From Azospirillum oleiclasticum (GTDB lineage: Bacteria; Pseudomonadota; Alphaproteobacteria; Azospirillales; Azospirillaceae), in the NCBI RefSeq assembly GCF_013423485.1, contig NZ_JABFFR010000009.1:62001-126000 (forward strand): a stretch of DNA of 64,000 nt. Reading direction: 5' to 3'. The position numbers and the translations under genes were made by a program. Below, piece by piece: positions 1 through 7,825 of this stretch. Below the pieces are notes generated by a model, which had not been told where the DNA came from, did not search any database, and saw only the letters and a program-made list of their open reading frames with translations. How positions within the stretch are numbered: position 1 is the stretch's first letter; each line of letters begins with the position of its first letter.

Positions 1-2
1 TG

Positions 3-518
3 GCGGCGCTGGCCCCGGCGCGATTCGAACCGGTCTTGGCGGCGAGCCTGAACAACCTGTCCGTTCAGCTGTCGAACCCCGGGGAGCGTGCGAAGGCGCT
101 GGCGGCGAGCCGGGAGGCGGTGGCGATCCGGCGGCGTCTGGCGGCGCTGGCCCCGGCGCGATTCGAACCGGTCTTGGCGGCGAGCCTGAACAACCTGTCC
201 CTTCGGCTGTCGGATGCCGGGGAGGGTGCGGGGGCGCTGGCGGCAATCCGGGAGACGGTGGAGCTGTACCGGCGTCTGGCGGCGCAATCCCCGGCTCGCT
301 TCGAGCCGGACTTGGCGCGGAGCCTCTACGTCCTGGCTCTCAGGCTGGACGAGGCGGGCGCTCCCGACGACGCCCTGCCCTGCGCCGAAGAGGCGGAGCG
401 CCTGTGCGCCCCTTACGCCGCGGCGGTTCCGGGCGGCCCCGCCGGGCGGCTGCACCGGGCGATCCTCGGCGAACTCGCCCGGCTGCGCGCCAAGGCGGCG
501 GGGGTGGCGGAGGGGTGA
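3..518 (+). CDS. TPR-repeat protein, C-terminal part (5' end outside window)
   Basis: The frame is open to the left edge, so only the last ~171 residues are visible. It is built of near-identical 44-residue units (LNNLS.RLS..GE...ALAA.RE....RRLAA..PARFEP), each a kinesin-light-chain-type tetratricopeptide helical hairpin. The DNA repeats with them in ~132-base steps, so recent unit duplication is likely. The last unit is diverged (SLYVLALRLDEAG), and a short Ala-rich tail ends the protein. Such arrays bind protein partners; in Azospirillum relatives they often precede CHAT-protease or AAA domains, but none lies downstream here. The partner and function are unknown. Repeat-number variation between strains is to be expected. 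Confidence 0.75.
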   Translation, partial: AALAPARFEPVLAASLNNLSVQLSNPGERAKALAASREAVAIRRRLAALAPARFEPVLAASLNNLSLRLSDAGEGAGALAAIRETVELYRRLAAQSPARFEPDLARSLYVLALRLDEAGAPDDALPCAEEAERLCAPYAAAVPGGPAGRLHRAILGELARLRAKAAGVAEG

Positions 519-563
519 GTGGCCGTTCGACAACCCGTCATGAACCGGCCGATGTGCCTTGAT

Positions 564-648
564 CCGTCATCCCCGCGAAGGCGGGGATCCAGTCTTTTCA
601 GGGGCTTGTCGCGTCGGCCTGGATCCCCGGTCGAGCCGGGGATGACGG
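564..648. repeat. Palindromic intergenic repeat
   Basis: Inverted arms CCGTCATCCCC (564-574) and GGGGATGACGG (638-648) enclose secondary palindromes such as ATCCCCGC/GCGGGGAT. This is the common alphaproteobacterial intergenic palindrome type containing 'GTCATCCCCGCGAAGGCGGGGATCC'-like segments. It is probably dispersed in the genome. It could act as a bidirectional terminator for the TPR gene. Confidence 0.7.
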
Positions 649-755
649 ATCGAGGACGGATCTTCGGCGAACGCGAGGTGTCGAGGCGGTCTCCCGTGTG
701 GCTGACGATGCTTCGGGAAGCCCGGTCGTCGTCATGCCTGCGCGGCAAAATCACC

Positions 756-936
756 CCTCCCTCGCCTCCGGCGGGGGAGGGAGGGGCCCGGCCGAAGGCT
801 GGGAGGGTGGGGGCTAGGTCTTGCCGGAAGAGCCGGCGCCACTGTTCTGCAACGAATGGGCGCCGGATTCTGGCAAGACCTAGCCCCCATCCGGCGTCCT
901 TAGGACGCCACCCTCCCCCGCCGGAGGCGGGAGAGG
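756..936. repeat. Large nested palindrome
   Basis: The outer arms at 756-781 and 911-936 are complementary apart from two bases. Inside them a perfect 17-bp inverted repeat GGGGGCTAGGTCTTGCC (809-825) pairs with 872-888, and GGCGCC-type pairs fall in the loop. The 180-bp unit would fold into a long hairpin. It lies between the TPR gene and the convergent reductase gene. It is probably a dispersed MITE-like repeat and may serve as a terminator for both genes. Confidence 0.65.
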
Positions 937-946
937 GTTTTCCCGC

Positions 947-1969
947 TCACGCGGCCCCAGGCACGCCCTTCGACGTCGAATACTCGAAATGCAGCGCCTC
1001 GCCCGGATGCACCAACGGGTGGATGGCGTGCGCCGCCTGCGCCGCTTCGGCGAAGCCGCAGAGGATCAGTTTCAGCTTGCCGGGGTAGCTGGCGATGTCG
1101 CCGATGGCGAAGACGCCGGGGGCCGAGGTGGCGCAGGAGGGCGGCAGCACGTGGATGTGGTTGCGGTCCAGGTTCAGGCCCCAGTCGGCGATGGGGCCGA
1201 GATTCATCGACAGGCCGAAGAAGGCCAGCAGCGCGTCGGCCGGCAGGGTCTTCTCCTGCCCGTCGAGCGTGGCGACGCGCACGCCGGTGAGTTGGCCGTC
1301 CGCCCCCTCCAGCCCGGAGAGCTGGTAGGGCACCACCATCTCCACCTTGCCCGCGCGCACCAGCGCATCCATGCGGGCGACGCTTTCGGGCGCGGCGCGG
1401 AACTTGGGCCGGCGGTGGATGACGTAGACGCGCTCGGCGATGTCGGCCAGGGACAAGGTCCAGTCCACCGCACTGTCGCCGCCACCGGCGATCACCACCC
1501 GCTTGCCGGCGAAGTCCTGCTTGCGGCGCACCATGTAGAACACCGATGTGCCCTCATAGGCCGCCAGCCCGTCCAGCGGCGGGCGGTTGGGGCCGAAGGC
1601 GCCGACGCCGGCCGCCACGACCACCGCCTGGGCGTCGATCACCGTGCCGACGCTGGTGGTGAGCTGCCAGCGCCCCTCGTGCGTGCGCTCCAGCTTTTCC
1701 ACCTGCTGGCCCAGATGGTAGGTAGGGGCGAAGGGGGCGGCCTGCTCGGCCAGCCGGTCGATCAGGTCGGCGGCGTCGATGCTGGGATGGCCGGGAATGT
1801 CGTAGATGGGCTTTTCCGGGTAGAGCGCCGTGCACTGGCCGCCCACCATGTCCAGCGCGTCCACCACGTGGCAGCGCATCTTCAGCATGCCGCATTCGAA
1901 GATGGCGAACAGCCCCACGGGGCCGGCCCCGATGATGGCGACATCGGTGCGATGGAAAGTGCTCGACAT
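947..1969 (-). CDS. Ferredoxin/flavodoxin--NADP+ reductase, thioredoxin-reductase type
   Basis: A 340-residue FAD enzyme expected to move electrons between NADPH and ferredoxin or flavodoxin in the cytoplasm. The FAD dinucleotide fold starts at residue ~10 (AIIGAGPVGLFA). The NADPH fold has GGGDSAVDWTLSLA near residue 160, and the C-terminal FAD motif reads FAIGDIASYPGK. The redox CxxC of true thioredoxin reductase is absent, and the length fits the TRLF-type ferredoxin-NADP reductases (about 340). The start at 1969 (MSSTFHRTD) is the first ATG before the FAD fold; longer versions would be low-complexity. Transcribed alone, away from the gene at 2144. The exact electron partner cannot be read from sequence. 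Confidence 0.88.
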   Translation of the reverse strand: MSSTFHRTDVAIIGAGPVGLFAIFECGMLKMRCHVVDALDMVGGQCTALYPEKPIYDIPGHPSIDAADLIDRLAEQAAPFAPTYHLGQQVEKLERTHEGRWQLTTSVGTVIDAQAVVVAAGVGAFGPNRPPLDGLAAYEGTSVFYMVRRKQDFAGKRVVIAGGGDSAVDWTLSLADIAERVYVIHRRPKFRAAPESVARMDALVRAGKVEMVVPYQLSGLEGADGQLTGVRVATLDGQEKTLPADALLAFFGLSMNLGPIADWGLNLDRNHIHVLPPSCATSAPGVFAIGDIASYPGKLKLILCGFAEAAQAAHAIHPLVHPGEALHFEYSTSKGVPGAA

Positions 1970-2143
1970 GGGCGTTCCCGGCGGTGAGCGATGAGGGTGG
2001 TGATGCGCGTTTCCGATGCAACGTTTCGCCCGCGCGGTCAACCCTTCGCGTCGCAGGGCCGCGCGATGCGCATGGATTGCCATGGCGACGGAGCGCAACA
2101 AATGGTAGACATGGGCTATACGGACGTATGATCGGATCGCGCC

Positions 2144-2542
2144 ATGAAGGAGCTGCGCTGCCTCGTCTTCTCCGACCAGGAGGTGGTGAGCGCCATCATC
2201 GATCGCCGCCGTCGGCGGCGCGAGCCGAACCTGGACGGCACGGTCGCCGGCATCGCCTACAAGGCCGAGGACGGGCTGGACGCCGTGCTGCATCTGGCGA
2301 CCGAGCGCGGCGACACCGAGTCGGTGGTGGTGCCGGAGGAGGAGGTGACCGCCGCCCTCATCGCCTATTGCATGAACCGCCGCATCCCGCTGCCGGCCGA
2401 CGCCGACAAGTTCCTCTATCTGGTCAACGACAACCTGACCCTGATGATCACGCTGAACTTCAACCGCGCCCCGCGGCTGGTCAGCGACGCCGAGGGACGG
2501 CACGGGCGGGGTCGCCGCATCCTGCACCCGACCGCGCATTAG
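2144..2542 (+). CDS. Hypothetical protein, 132 aa
   Basis: Not recognised as a named family. It is a small soluble protein with a mixed alpha/beta pattern (KELRCLVFSDQEVVSAII, then ESVVVPEEEVTAALIAYCMNRRIPLP) and no signal peptide, membrane segment or cysteine motif. The middle segment SVVVPEEEVTAALIAYC followed by PLPADADKFLYLVNDNLTLMI suggests a compact single domain. It reads in normal high-GC codon use for the window and sits 50 bases before tsaE on the same strand, so it may be the first gene of that operon. It is likely real, given that the frame stays open with good codon bias and no competing frame explains the region. Confidence 0.7.
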   Translation: MKELRCLVFSDQEVVSAIIDRRRRRREPNLDGTVAGIAYKAEDGLDAVLHLATERGDTESVVVPEEEVTAALIAYCMNRRIPLPADADKFLYLVNDNLTLMITLNFNRAPRLVSDAEGRHGRGRRILHPTAH

Positions 2543-2592
2543 CGGCACGCGCGGCTTGCCCCGCCGCCCCTCCTTCGACAACAATCCGGCCC

Positions 2593-3081
2593 ATGCCGGA
2601 CACCGCCCCCCACCGCCATCTGTCCCTGCCCGACGAGGAGGCCACCGTGGCCCTCGCCCGCCGCGTCGCCGACGCGCTCAGGCCGGGCGATGTGCTGTGC
2701 CTCCGCGGCGATCTGGGGGCCGGCAAGACCGCCTTCGCCCGCGCCGCCATCCGCCACCTGTCGGGAGCGGAGGTGGAGGTGCCGTCGCCCACCTTCACGC
2801 TGGTCCAGACCTACGACACCGCCGCCGGCCCGGTCTGGCATTTCGACCTCTACCGCCTGTCCGGTCCCGACGAGGTGACCGAACTGGGGTGGGACGACGC
2901 GGTGGCGGAGGGGATCTCTCTGGTGGAATGGCCCGACCGGCTGGGGCCGCTGCTGCCCCCCGACCGGCTGGAGATCACGCTCGGGACCGTGGAGGCGGGG
3001 GCGGGGGTGCAGGCCCGCACCGCTGATGTGCGCGGCTATGGACGGTGGGCCGACCGGCTCGCCGCGGTGGAGTGGACGTGA
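2593..3081 (+). CDS. tsaE: tRNA threonylcarbamoyladenosine biosynthesis ATPase TsaE
   Basis: A P-loop ATPase that works with TsaB, TsaC and TsaD to make t6A37 on ANN-decoding tRNAs. Family features are present: Walker A LRGDLGAGKTAFARA (residues ~33-47), the PSPTF.L...Y motif, W.FDLYR and the Walker-B-like LVEWPDRLG. At 162 residues the length is typical. The start is the ATG at 2593, just before the conserved core. Its stop overlaps the GTG start of amgK in a GTGA, so it is translationally coupled to the sugar-kinase gene, an arrangement common in alphaproteobacteria. Confidence 0.95.
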   Translation: MPDTAPHRHLSLPDEEATVALARRVADALRPGDVLCLRGDLGAGKTAFARAAIRHLSGAEVEVPSPTFTLVQTYDTAAGPVWHFDLYRLSGPDEVTELGWDDAVAEGISLVEWPDRLGPLLPPDRLEITLGTVEAGAGVQARTADVRGYGRWADRLAAVEWT

Positions 3082-4088
3082 CCGACCGCATCGACGATTT
3101 TCTGCGCCGCCATGGGCTGGCCGGCGCCGCTCGCGCGCCGCTGACCGGCGACGCGTCGGCCCGGCGCTACATCCGGCTGACCGGGGCGGACGGGCGCAGC
3201 CTGCTGCTGATGGACACGCCGGCCCCGGCGGACGATCTGGTGCCCTTCATCGCCATCGGCCGGCTGCTCGCCCGGCTGGGCTTCTCCGTCCCCACCATCG
3301 TCGCGGCGGATTCGGCCGCAGGCTTGGCGTTGCTGGAGGATTTCGGGGACGACACGTTCTCCCGCCTGCTGGCCGCGGGGGCGGATCCGGAACCGCTCTA
3401 CGATCTCGCCACCGACGTGCTGATCGCGCTGCACCAGCGCTTCCGTCCCGACGACGCGGAGGAGCTGGGCATCCCGCTCTACGACACCCGGCTGTTCGCC
3501 GAGCAGGTGATGCTGTTCGCCGACGTCTACATTCCCGTCGCCACCGGCGCCACCCTGCACCCGGTGGACCGTTACGCGCTCGAAACGGCCTGGATGTCGG
3601 TGATCGTTCCGGCTTGCGAAGGACCTTGGTCGCTGCTGCTGCGCGACTATCACATCGACAATCTGATGCGGCTGCCGCGGGATGGCGTGCGGGCAGCGGG
3701 GCTGCTGGATTTCCAGAACGCCGGGGTGGGGCCGGTCGCCTACGACCTCGCGTCGCTGCTGGAGGATGCGCGGCGCGACGTGCCGGCCGATCTCGCCGCC
3801 GCCATGACCAGCCGCTATCTGGACGCCTTTCCCGGCCTCAACGCCGCCGCCTTCCGCCGCTCCATGGCGGTGCTGGGCGCGGTGCGGCACGCCCGGGTCA
3901 TCGCCATCTTCGCCCGGCTGGCGCTGCGCGACGGGCGCCGCGCCTACCTCGATCATCTGCCGCGCGTCTGGCGCCTTCTGGAGGGGCATCTCGCCCGGCC
4001 GGAGCTGGCGCCGGTGGCGGCCTGGTTCGACCAGCATCTCCCGCCGGACAAGCGCGGGGGCTTTATCATTCCGGAGGCGGTACAATGA
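3078..4088 (+). CDS. amgK: N-acetylmuramate/N-acetylglucosamine kinase AmgK (aminoglycoside-phosphotransferase fold)
   Basis: A 336-residue kinase of the APH fold, expected to phosphorylate the anomeric position of MurNAc or GlcNAc in peptidoglycan recycling. Visible features: the N-terminal lobe GDASARRYIRL, the catalytic loop LLRDYHIDNLM (residues ~190-200) and the metal-binding LLDFQNAGVGPVAYDLASLL. The GTG start at 3078 overlaps the tsaE stop (GTGA), and the stop overlaps the murU start (ATGA). The pair with murU is what makes AmgK likely rather than another APH-fold kinase. Together they convert MurNAc to UDP-MurNAc and bypass fosfomycin-sensitive MurA. Confidence 0.88.
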   Translation: MTDRIDDFLRRHGLAGAARAPLTGDASARRYIRLTGADGRSLLLMDTPAPADDLVPFIAIGRLLARLGFSVPTIVAADSAAGLALLEDFGDDTFSRLLAAGADPEPLYDLATDVLIALHQRFRPDDAEELGIPLYDTRLFAEQVMLFADVYIPVATGATLHPVDRYALETAWMSVIVPACEGPWSLLLRDYHIDNLMRLPRDGVRAAGLLDFQNAGVGPVAYDLASLLEDARRDVPADLAAAMTSRYLDAFPGLNAAAFRRSMAVLGAVRHARVIAIFARLALRDGRRAYLDHLPRVWRLLEGHLARPELAPVAAWFDQHLPPDKRGGFIIPEAVQ

Positions 4089-4831
4089 GCGCGACACACG
4101 GGTCACCCAAAACGGCCATGGTGCTGGCGGCGGGGCTCGGCCTGCGCATGCGACCGCTGACGCTGGACCGCCCCAAGCCGCTGATCCCGGTGGCCGGCCG
4201 CGCCCTGCTCGACCACGCGCTCGACCGGCTGGTCGATGCCGGGGTGGAGACCGCCGTGGTGAACAGCCATTACCTGGGCGGGATGATCACCGCGCACCTT
4301 GCCGGGCGCCGCGACCTCCACATCGTTCCGTCACCGGAAGAAACCCCGCTGGACACCGGCGGGGCCGTGCGCCGTGCGCTGCCGCATCTGGGGACGGAGC
4401 CGGTCCTGACGGTGAACGCCGACATCCTCTGGCTCGACGGCCCCACCCCGGCGCTGCGCCGGCTGGCCGCCAACTGGGACCCGGAGCGGATGGACGCCCT
4501 GCTTCTGCTGATGGCGACCACCAAGTCGGTGGGCTATGACGGGCGCGGCGACTTCCACATGGACCCGCTGGGCCTGCTGTCCCGCCGCGGGGAGAGCGAG
4601 ATCGCGCCCTTCGTCTACGCCGGGGTGCAGATCGTGAAGCCCGCGCTGTTCGGGCAGGACACGCCGGACGGCGCCTTCTCCACCAACCTCGTCTGGGACC
4701 GCGCGATGGAGGCGGGGCGGCTCTACGGCCTCGCCCATGACGGGGCGTGGTTCCATGTCGGCACCCCCGACGCGCTGGTGGAGTCGGAGGAGCTGCTGGC
4801 CCAGGGCGGCATGCGCTGGATCGGCCCGTGA
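4085..4831 (+). CDS. murU: N-acetylmuramate-1-phosphate uridylyltransferase MurU
   Basis: A 248-residue sugar nucleotidyltransferase. The signature AMVLAAGLGLRMRPLTLDRPKPLIPV (residues ~11-36) binds the nucleotide, and VNADILW carries the metal-binding Asp. The C-terminus ends in WFHVGTPDAL, as usual in this family. It lies directly after the AmgK-like kinase with an ATGA overlap, as in known amgK-murU recycling operons. Its stop overlaps the GTG of addB. A general NTP-transferase role is possible, but the context makes MurU the best call. Confidence 0.88.
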   Translation: MSATHGSPKTAMVLAAGLGLRMRPLTLDRPKPLIPVAGRALLDHALDRLVDAGVETAVVNSHYLGGMITAHLAGRRDLHIVPSPEETPLDTGGAVRRALPHLGTEPVLTVNADILWLDGPTPALRRLAANWDPERMDALLLLMATTKSVGYDGRGDFHMDPLGLLSRRGESEIAPFVYAGVQIVKPALFGQDTPDGAFSTNLVWDRAMEAGRLYGLAHDGAWFHVGTPDALVESEELLAQGGMRWIGP

Positions 4832-7815
4832 CGGCGCGCCGCGCCAACGTCTTCACCATCCCGCACGGCGTGGCCTTCGTGGACACGCTGGCGGAGGGGA
4901 TCGTGGCGCGGGTGGGCGAGGATCCGCTGGATCTGGCCGCCGTGACCGTTCTGCTGCCCACCCGGCGCGCCTGCCGCAGCCTGCGCGAGGCGTTCCTGCG
5001 CCGCTCCGACGGGCGCCCCACCCTGCTGCCGCGCATGAGCCCGCTGGGCGACCTCGACGCCGACGCACTGGCCCTGGCGGCGGAGGAGCTGCCGGGCATG
5101 GCCGGCACGCTGGACCTGCCGGAGGCGGTGAGCGGGCTCGACCGCCAGCTCCGCCTCGCCACGCTGGTGATGGGGGCACCGGACCTCGCCTCCACACCGG
5201 TGCAGGCGGTGCGGCTGGCCGCCGATCTCGGCCGCTTCCTGGACGCGGTGGCGACGGAGCGGACCGGCTTCGAGAAGCTGGCCGGGCTGGTGCCTGAGGA
5301 CTTCGCCGAGCACTGGCAGGTGACGCTGAAGTTCCTGGCCGTCGTCACCGAGCATTGGCCGGGCATCCTGGCCGAGACCGGCATGATCGACCCCGCCGCC
5401 CGCCGCAACACGGTGCTGGAGGCGCAGGCCGCCCTGTGGGCCGCGACGCCGCCCCCCGGCCCGGTGATCGCCGCCGGCTCCACCGGCTCCATCCCCGCCA
5501 CCGCCGATCTGCTGGCGGTGATCGCCGGCCTGCCCAACGGCTCCGTGGTGCTGCCCGGCCTGGACCTGGAGGCCGACGACGCCTCGTGGGACGCCATCCG
5601 CGACGACGAGACCCACCCGCAGCACGGCATGGCGCGGTTGGTGCGCCGCCTGGCCGTCGAGCGCGCCGCCGTCCGCCCCTGGGTCGAGCGCCCCGACCCG
5701 CGCGCCGCGCGCACCCGCATCGTGGCGGAGGCGATGCGCCCCGCCGCCACGACCGAGGCGTGGCGGACGCTCGACCGGCCCGACCCGGCGGCACTCGACG
5801 GGTTGACCCGCATCGACACCGCCACCTCGGAGGACGAGGCGCTGGTGGTGGCGCTGCTGATGCGCGACGCGCTGGAGACGCCGGAGCGCACCGCGGCGCT
5901 GGTCACCCCCGACCGCGCGCTGGCCCGCCGCGTCGCCATGGCGCTGCGCCGCTGGAACGTCGAGGTGGACGACAGCGCCGGCCGGCCGCTGACCGACACC
6001 GCCGTCGGCACCTACCTGCGCCTTGCCGCGCAGTTCGCCGCCAGCCGCGCCCACCCGCTGGCCCTGCTGGCGCTCGCCAAGCACCCGCTGTCGGCCGGCG
6101 GGCGCGATCCGTCGGACTTCCGGTCCATGGCCCGCGCGCTGGAACGCGCCGTGCTGCGCGGCCCGCGTCCGCCGGAGGGGTTCGCCGGGCTGCGCGCCGC
6201 GCTGGAGGCCGCCGACCGCCACCGCTTCGACCACCGCGACCAGCGCGCGGACCTCGCCCGCTGGCTCGATCGGCTGGAGGGCCTCGCCGCCCCTCTGATG
6301 GAGCTGATGGAGCGCGAGGCGCCGCTGGCGACGCTGGTGGACGCGCACGCCCGCTTCGCCGAGGCGCTGGCTGGCGACGGTCCCAACCCCGGCGCGCTGC
6401 GGCTGTGGCGCCACGACGACGGCGAGGAGGCGGCGCGCTTCGTCCACGAGCTGCTGGACGCCGCGCCGGTCTTCCCTCCCCTGCGCGGGCGCGACTACCC
6501 CGCGCTGATCGAGGCGATGATGGCGGCGCGCGCGGTGCGCCCGCGCTATGGCCTGCACCCACGCCTGTCGATCCTGGGGCCGCTGGAGGCGCGGCTCCAG
6601 CATTACGACCTGATGATCCTCGGCGGGCTGAACGAGGGAACCTGGCCGCCCGAGCCGTCGGCCGATCCCTGGATGTCGCGCCCCATGCGCAAGGCCTTCG
6701 GCCTGCCCAGCCCGGAGCGGCAGATCGGCCTGTCCGCCCACGACTTCGCCCAGGCGCTGGGGGCGGAGCGGGTGGTGCTGACCCGCGCCCAGCGGGTGGA
6801 CGGGACGCCGACCGTGCCGTCGCGCTGGCTGCTGCGACTGGAGGCGGTGCTGCGCGCGCTGGGGCTGGAGGGCGTCATCGAGCGCGGCGGCGACCGCTGG
6901 ATCGGCTACGCCCACGCCATCGACGAGCCGGAGCGGGTGCAGCCGGTGCAGCCGCCCGAACCGCGCCCGCCGGTCGACGCCCGGCCGCGCCAACTGTCGG
7001 TCACCCAGGTCGAGACCTGGATGCGCGACCCCTATGCCATCTACGCCCGCCACATCCTGAGGTTGGAGCCGCTGGACCCGATCGCCGCCGATCCCGGCGC
7101 CGCCGAGCGCGGCCAGTTCATCCACGCCGCCCTCGACGCCTTCCTGCGCGCGCGGCCGGGGGTTCTGGGCGACGACGCGCTGGGCGAGCTGCTGCGCTGC
7201 GGGCGGGCGGCCTTCGGGCCGCTGCTGGAGACGCAGCCGGACGTCTGGGCATTCTGGTGGCCGCGCTTCGAGCGCATCGCCGGCTGGTTCGTGGCGCTCG
7301 AGCGGGAACGGCGGCAGACCATCCGCAACCTCGCCACCGAGCTGCGCGGGCGGCTGGAGCTGTCCGGCCCGGCCGGCCCCTTCACCCTGACCGCCAAGGC
7401 CGACCGCATCGACCGCGCCCCCGACGGCGGGCTGATCCTGATCGACTACAAGACCGGCTATCCGCCGTCGGCCCGCGAGATCGAGCTGGGCTTCGCGCCC
7501 CAACTGCCGCTGGAGGCGGCCATCGCGGAGGCCGGGGGCTTCACGGAGATCCCCGCCGGAACGGTGGGGGAGCTGGCCTTCTGGCGCCTGTCCGGCGGCG
7601 ACCCGCCGGGCGAGGAGAAGCCGGTGAAGGGCGACACCGCCACCCTGGCAACCGAGGCCCGCGCCGGTCTGGAAGCCCTGATCCGCACCTTCGACGACCC
7701 CCGCACCCCCTACCCCAGCCGCCCCCGCCCGGCCATGGCCCCCCGCTACACCGACTACGCCCACCTCGCCCGCGTGCAGGAGTGGAGTGCCGGGGATGGC
7801 GGCGGGGAGGTTTAG
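4828..7815 (+). CDS. addB: Double-strand break repair protein AddB
   Basis: A 995-residue subunit of the AddAB helicase-nuclease that resects DNA double-strand breaks for RecA loading. The N-terminal region keeps the inactivated-helicase fold (LLPTRRACRSLREAFLRR), the middle has the conserved GGLNEGTWPPEPSADPWMSR, and the C-terminal PD-(D/E)XK nuclease shows LILIDYKTGYPP near residue 870 with QLPLEAAIAE after it. Its GTG start overlaps the murU stop (GTGA). In most relatives addA follows at once; here a convergent GGDEF-EAL gene lies between them, so addB and addA are probably transcribed separately. Confidence 0.93.
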   Translation: MTARRANVFTIPHGVAFVDTLAEGIVARVGEDPLDLAAVTVLLPTRRACRSLREAFLRRSDGRPTLLPRMSPLGDLDADALALAAEELPGMAGTLDLPEAVSGLDRQLRLATLVMGAPDLASTPVQAVRLAADLGRFLDAVATERTGFEKLAGLVPEDFAEHWQVTLKFLAVVTEHWPGILAETGMIDPAARRNTVLEAQAALWAATPPPGPVIAAGSTGSIPATADLLAVIAGLPNGSVVLPGLDLEADDASWDAIRDDETHPQHGMARLVRRLAVERAAVRPWVERPDPRAARTRIVAEAMRPAATTEAWRTLDRPDPAALDGLTRIDTATSEDEALVVALLMRDALETPERTAALVTPDRALARRVAMALRRWNVEVDDSAGRPLTDTAVGTYLRLAAQFAASRAHPLALLALAKHPLSAGGRDPSDFRSMARALERAVLRGPRPPEGFAGLRAALEAADRHRFDHRDQRADLARWLDRLEGLAAPLMELMEREAPLATLVDAHARFAEALAGDGPNPGALRLWRHDDGEEAARFVHELLDAAPVFPPLRGRDYPALIEAMMAARAVRPRYGLHPRLSILGPLEARLQHYDLMILGGLNEGTWPPEPSADPWMSRPMRKAFGLPSPERQIGLSAHDFAQALGAERVVLTRAQRVDGTPTVPSRWLLRLEAVLRALGLEGVIERGGDRWIGYAHAIDEPERVQPVQPPEPRPPVDARPRQLSVTQVETWMRDPYAIYARHILRLEPLDPIAADPGAAERGQFIHAALDAFLRARPGVLGDDALGELLRCGRAAFGPLLETQPDVWAFWWPRFERIAGWFVALERERRQTIRNLATELRGRLELSGPAGPFTLTAKADRIDRAPDGGLILIDYKTGYPPSAREIELGFAPQLPLEAAIAEAGGFTEIPAGTVGELAFWRLSGGDPPGEEKPVKGDTATLATEARAGLEALIRTFDDPRTPYPSRPRPAMAPRYTDYAHLARVQEWSAGDGGGEV

Positions 7816-7825
7816 GCCCCTTCCC

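Noticed and set aside
4723..7764. 1,013-codon open frame antisense to addB
   Set aside because: A shadow of a GC-rich gene: low-complexity, Gly/Gln/His/Arg-rich translation with no domain, while AddB motifs are complete on the other strand.
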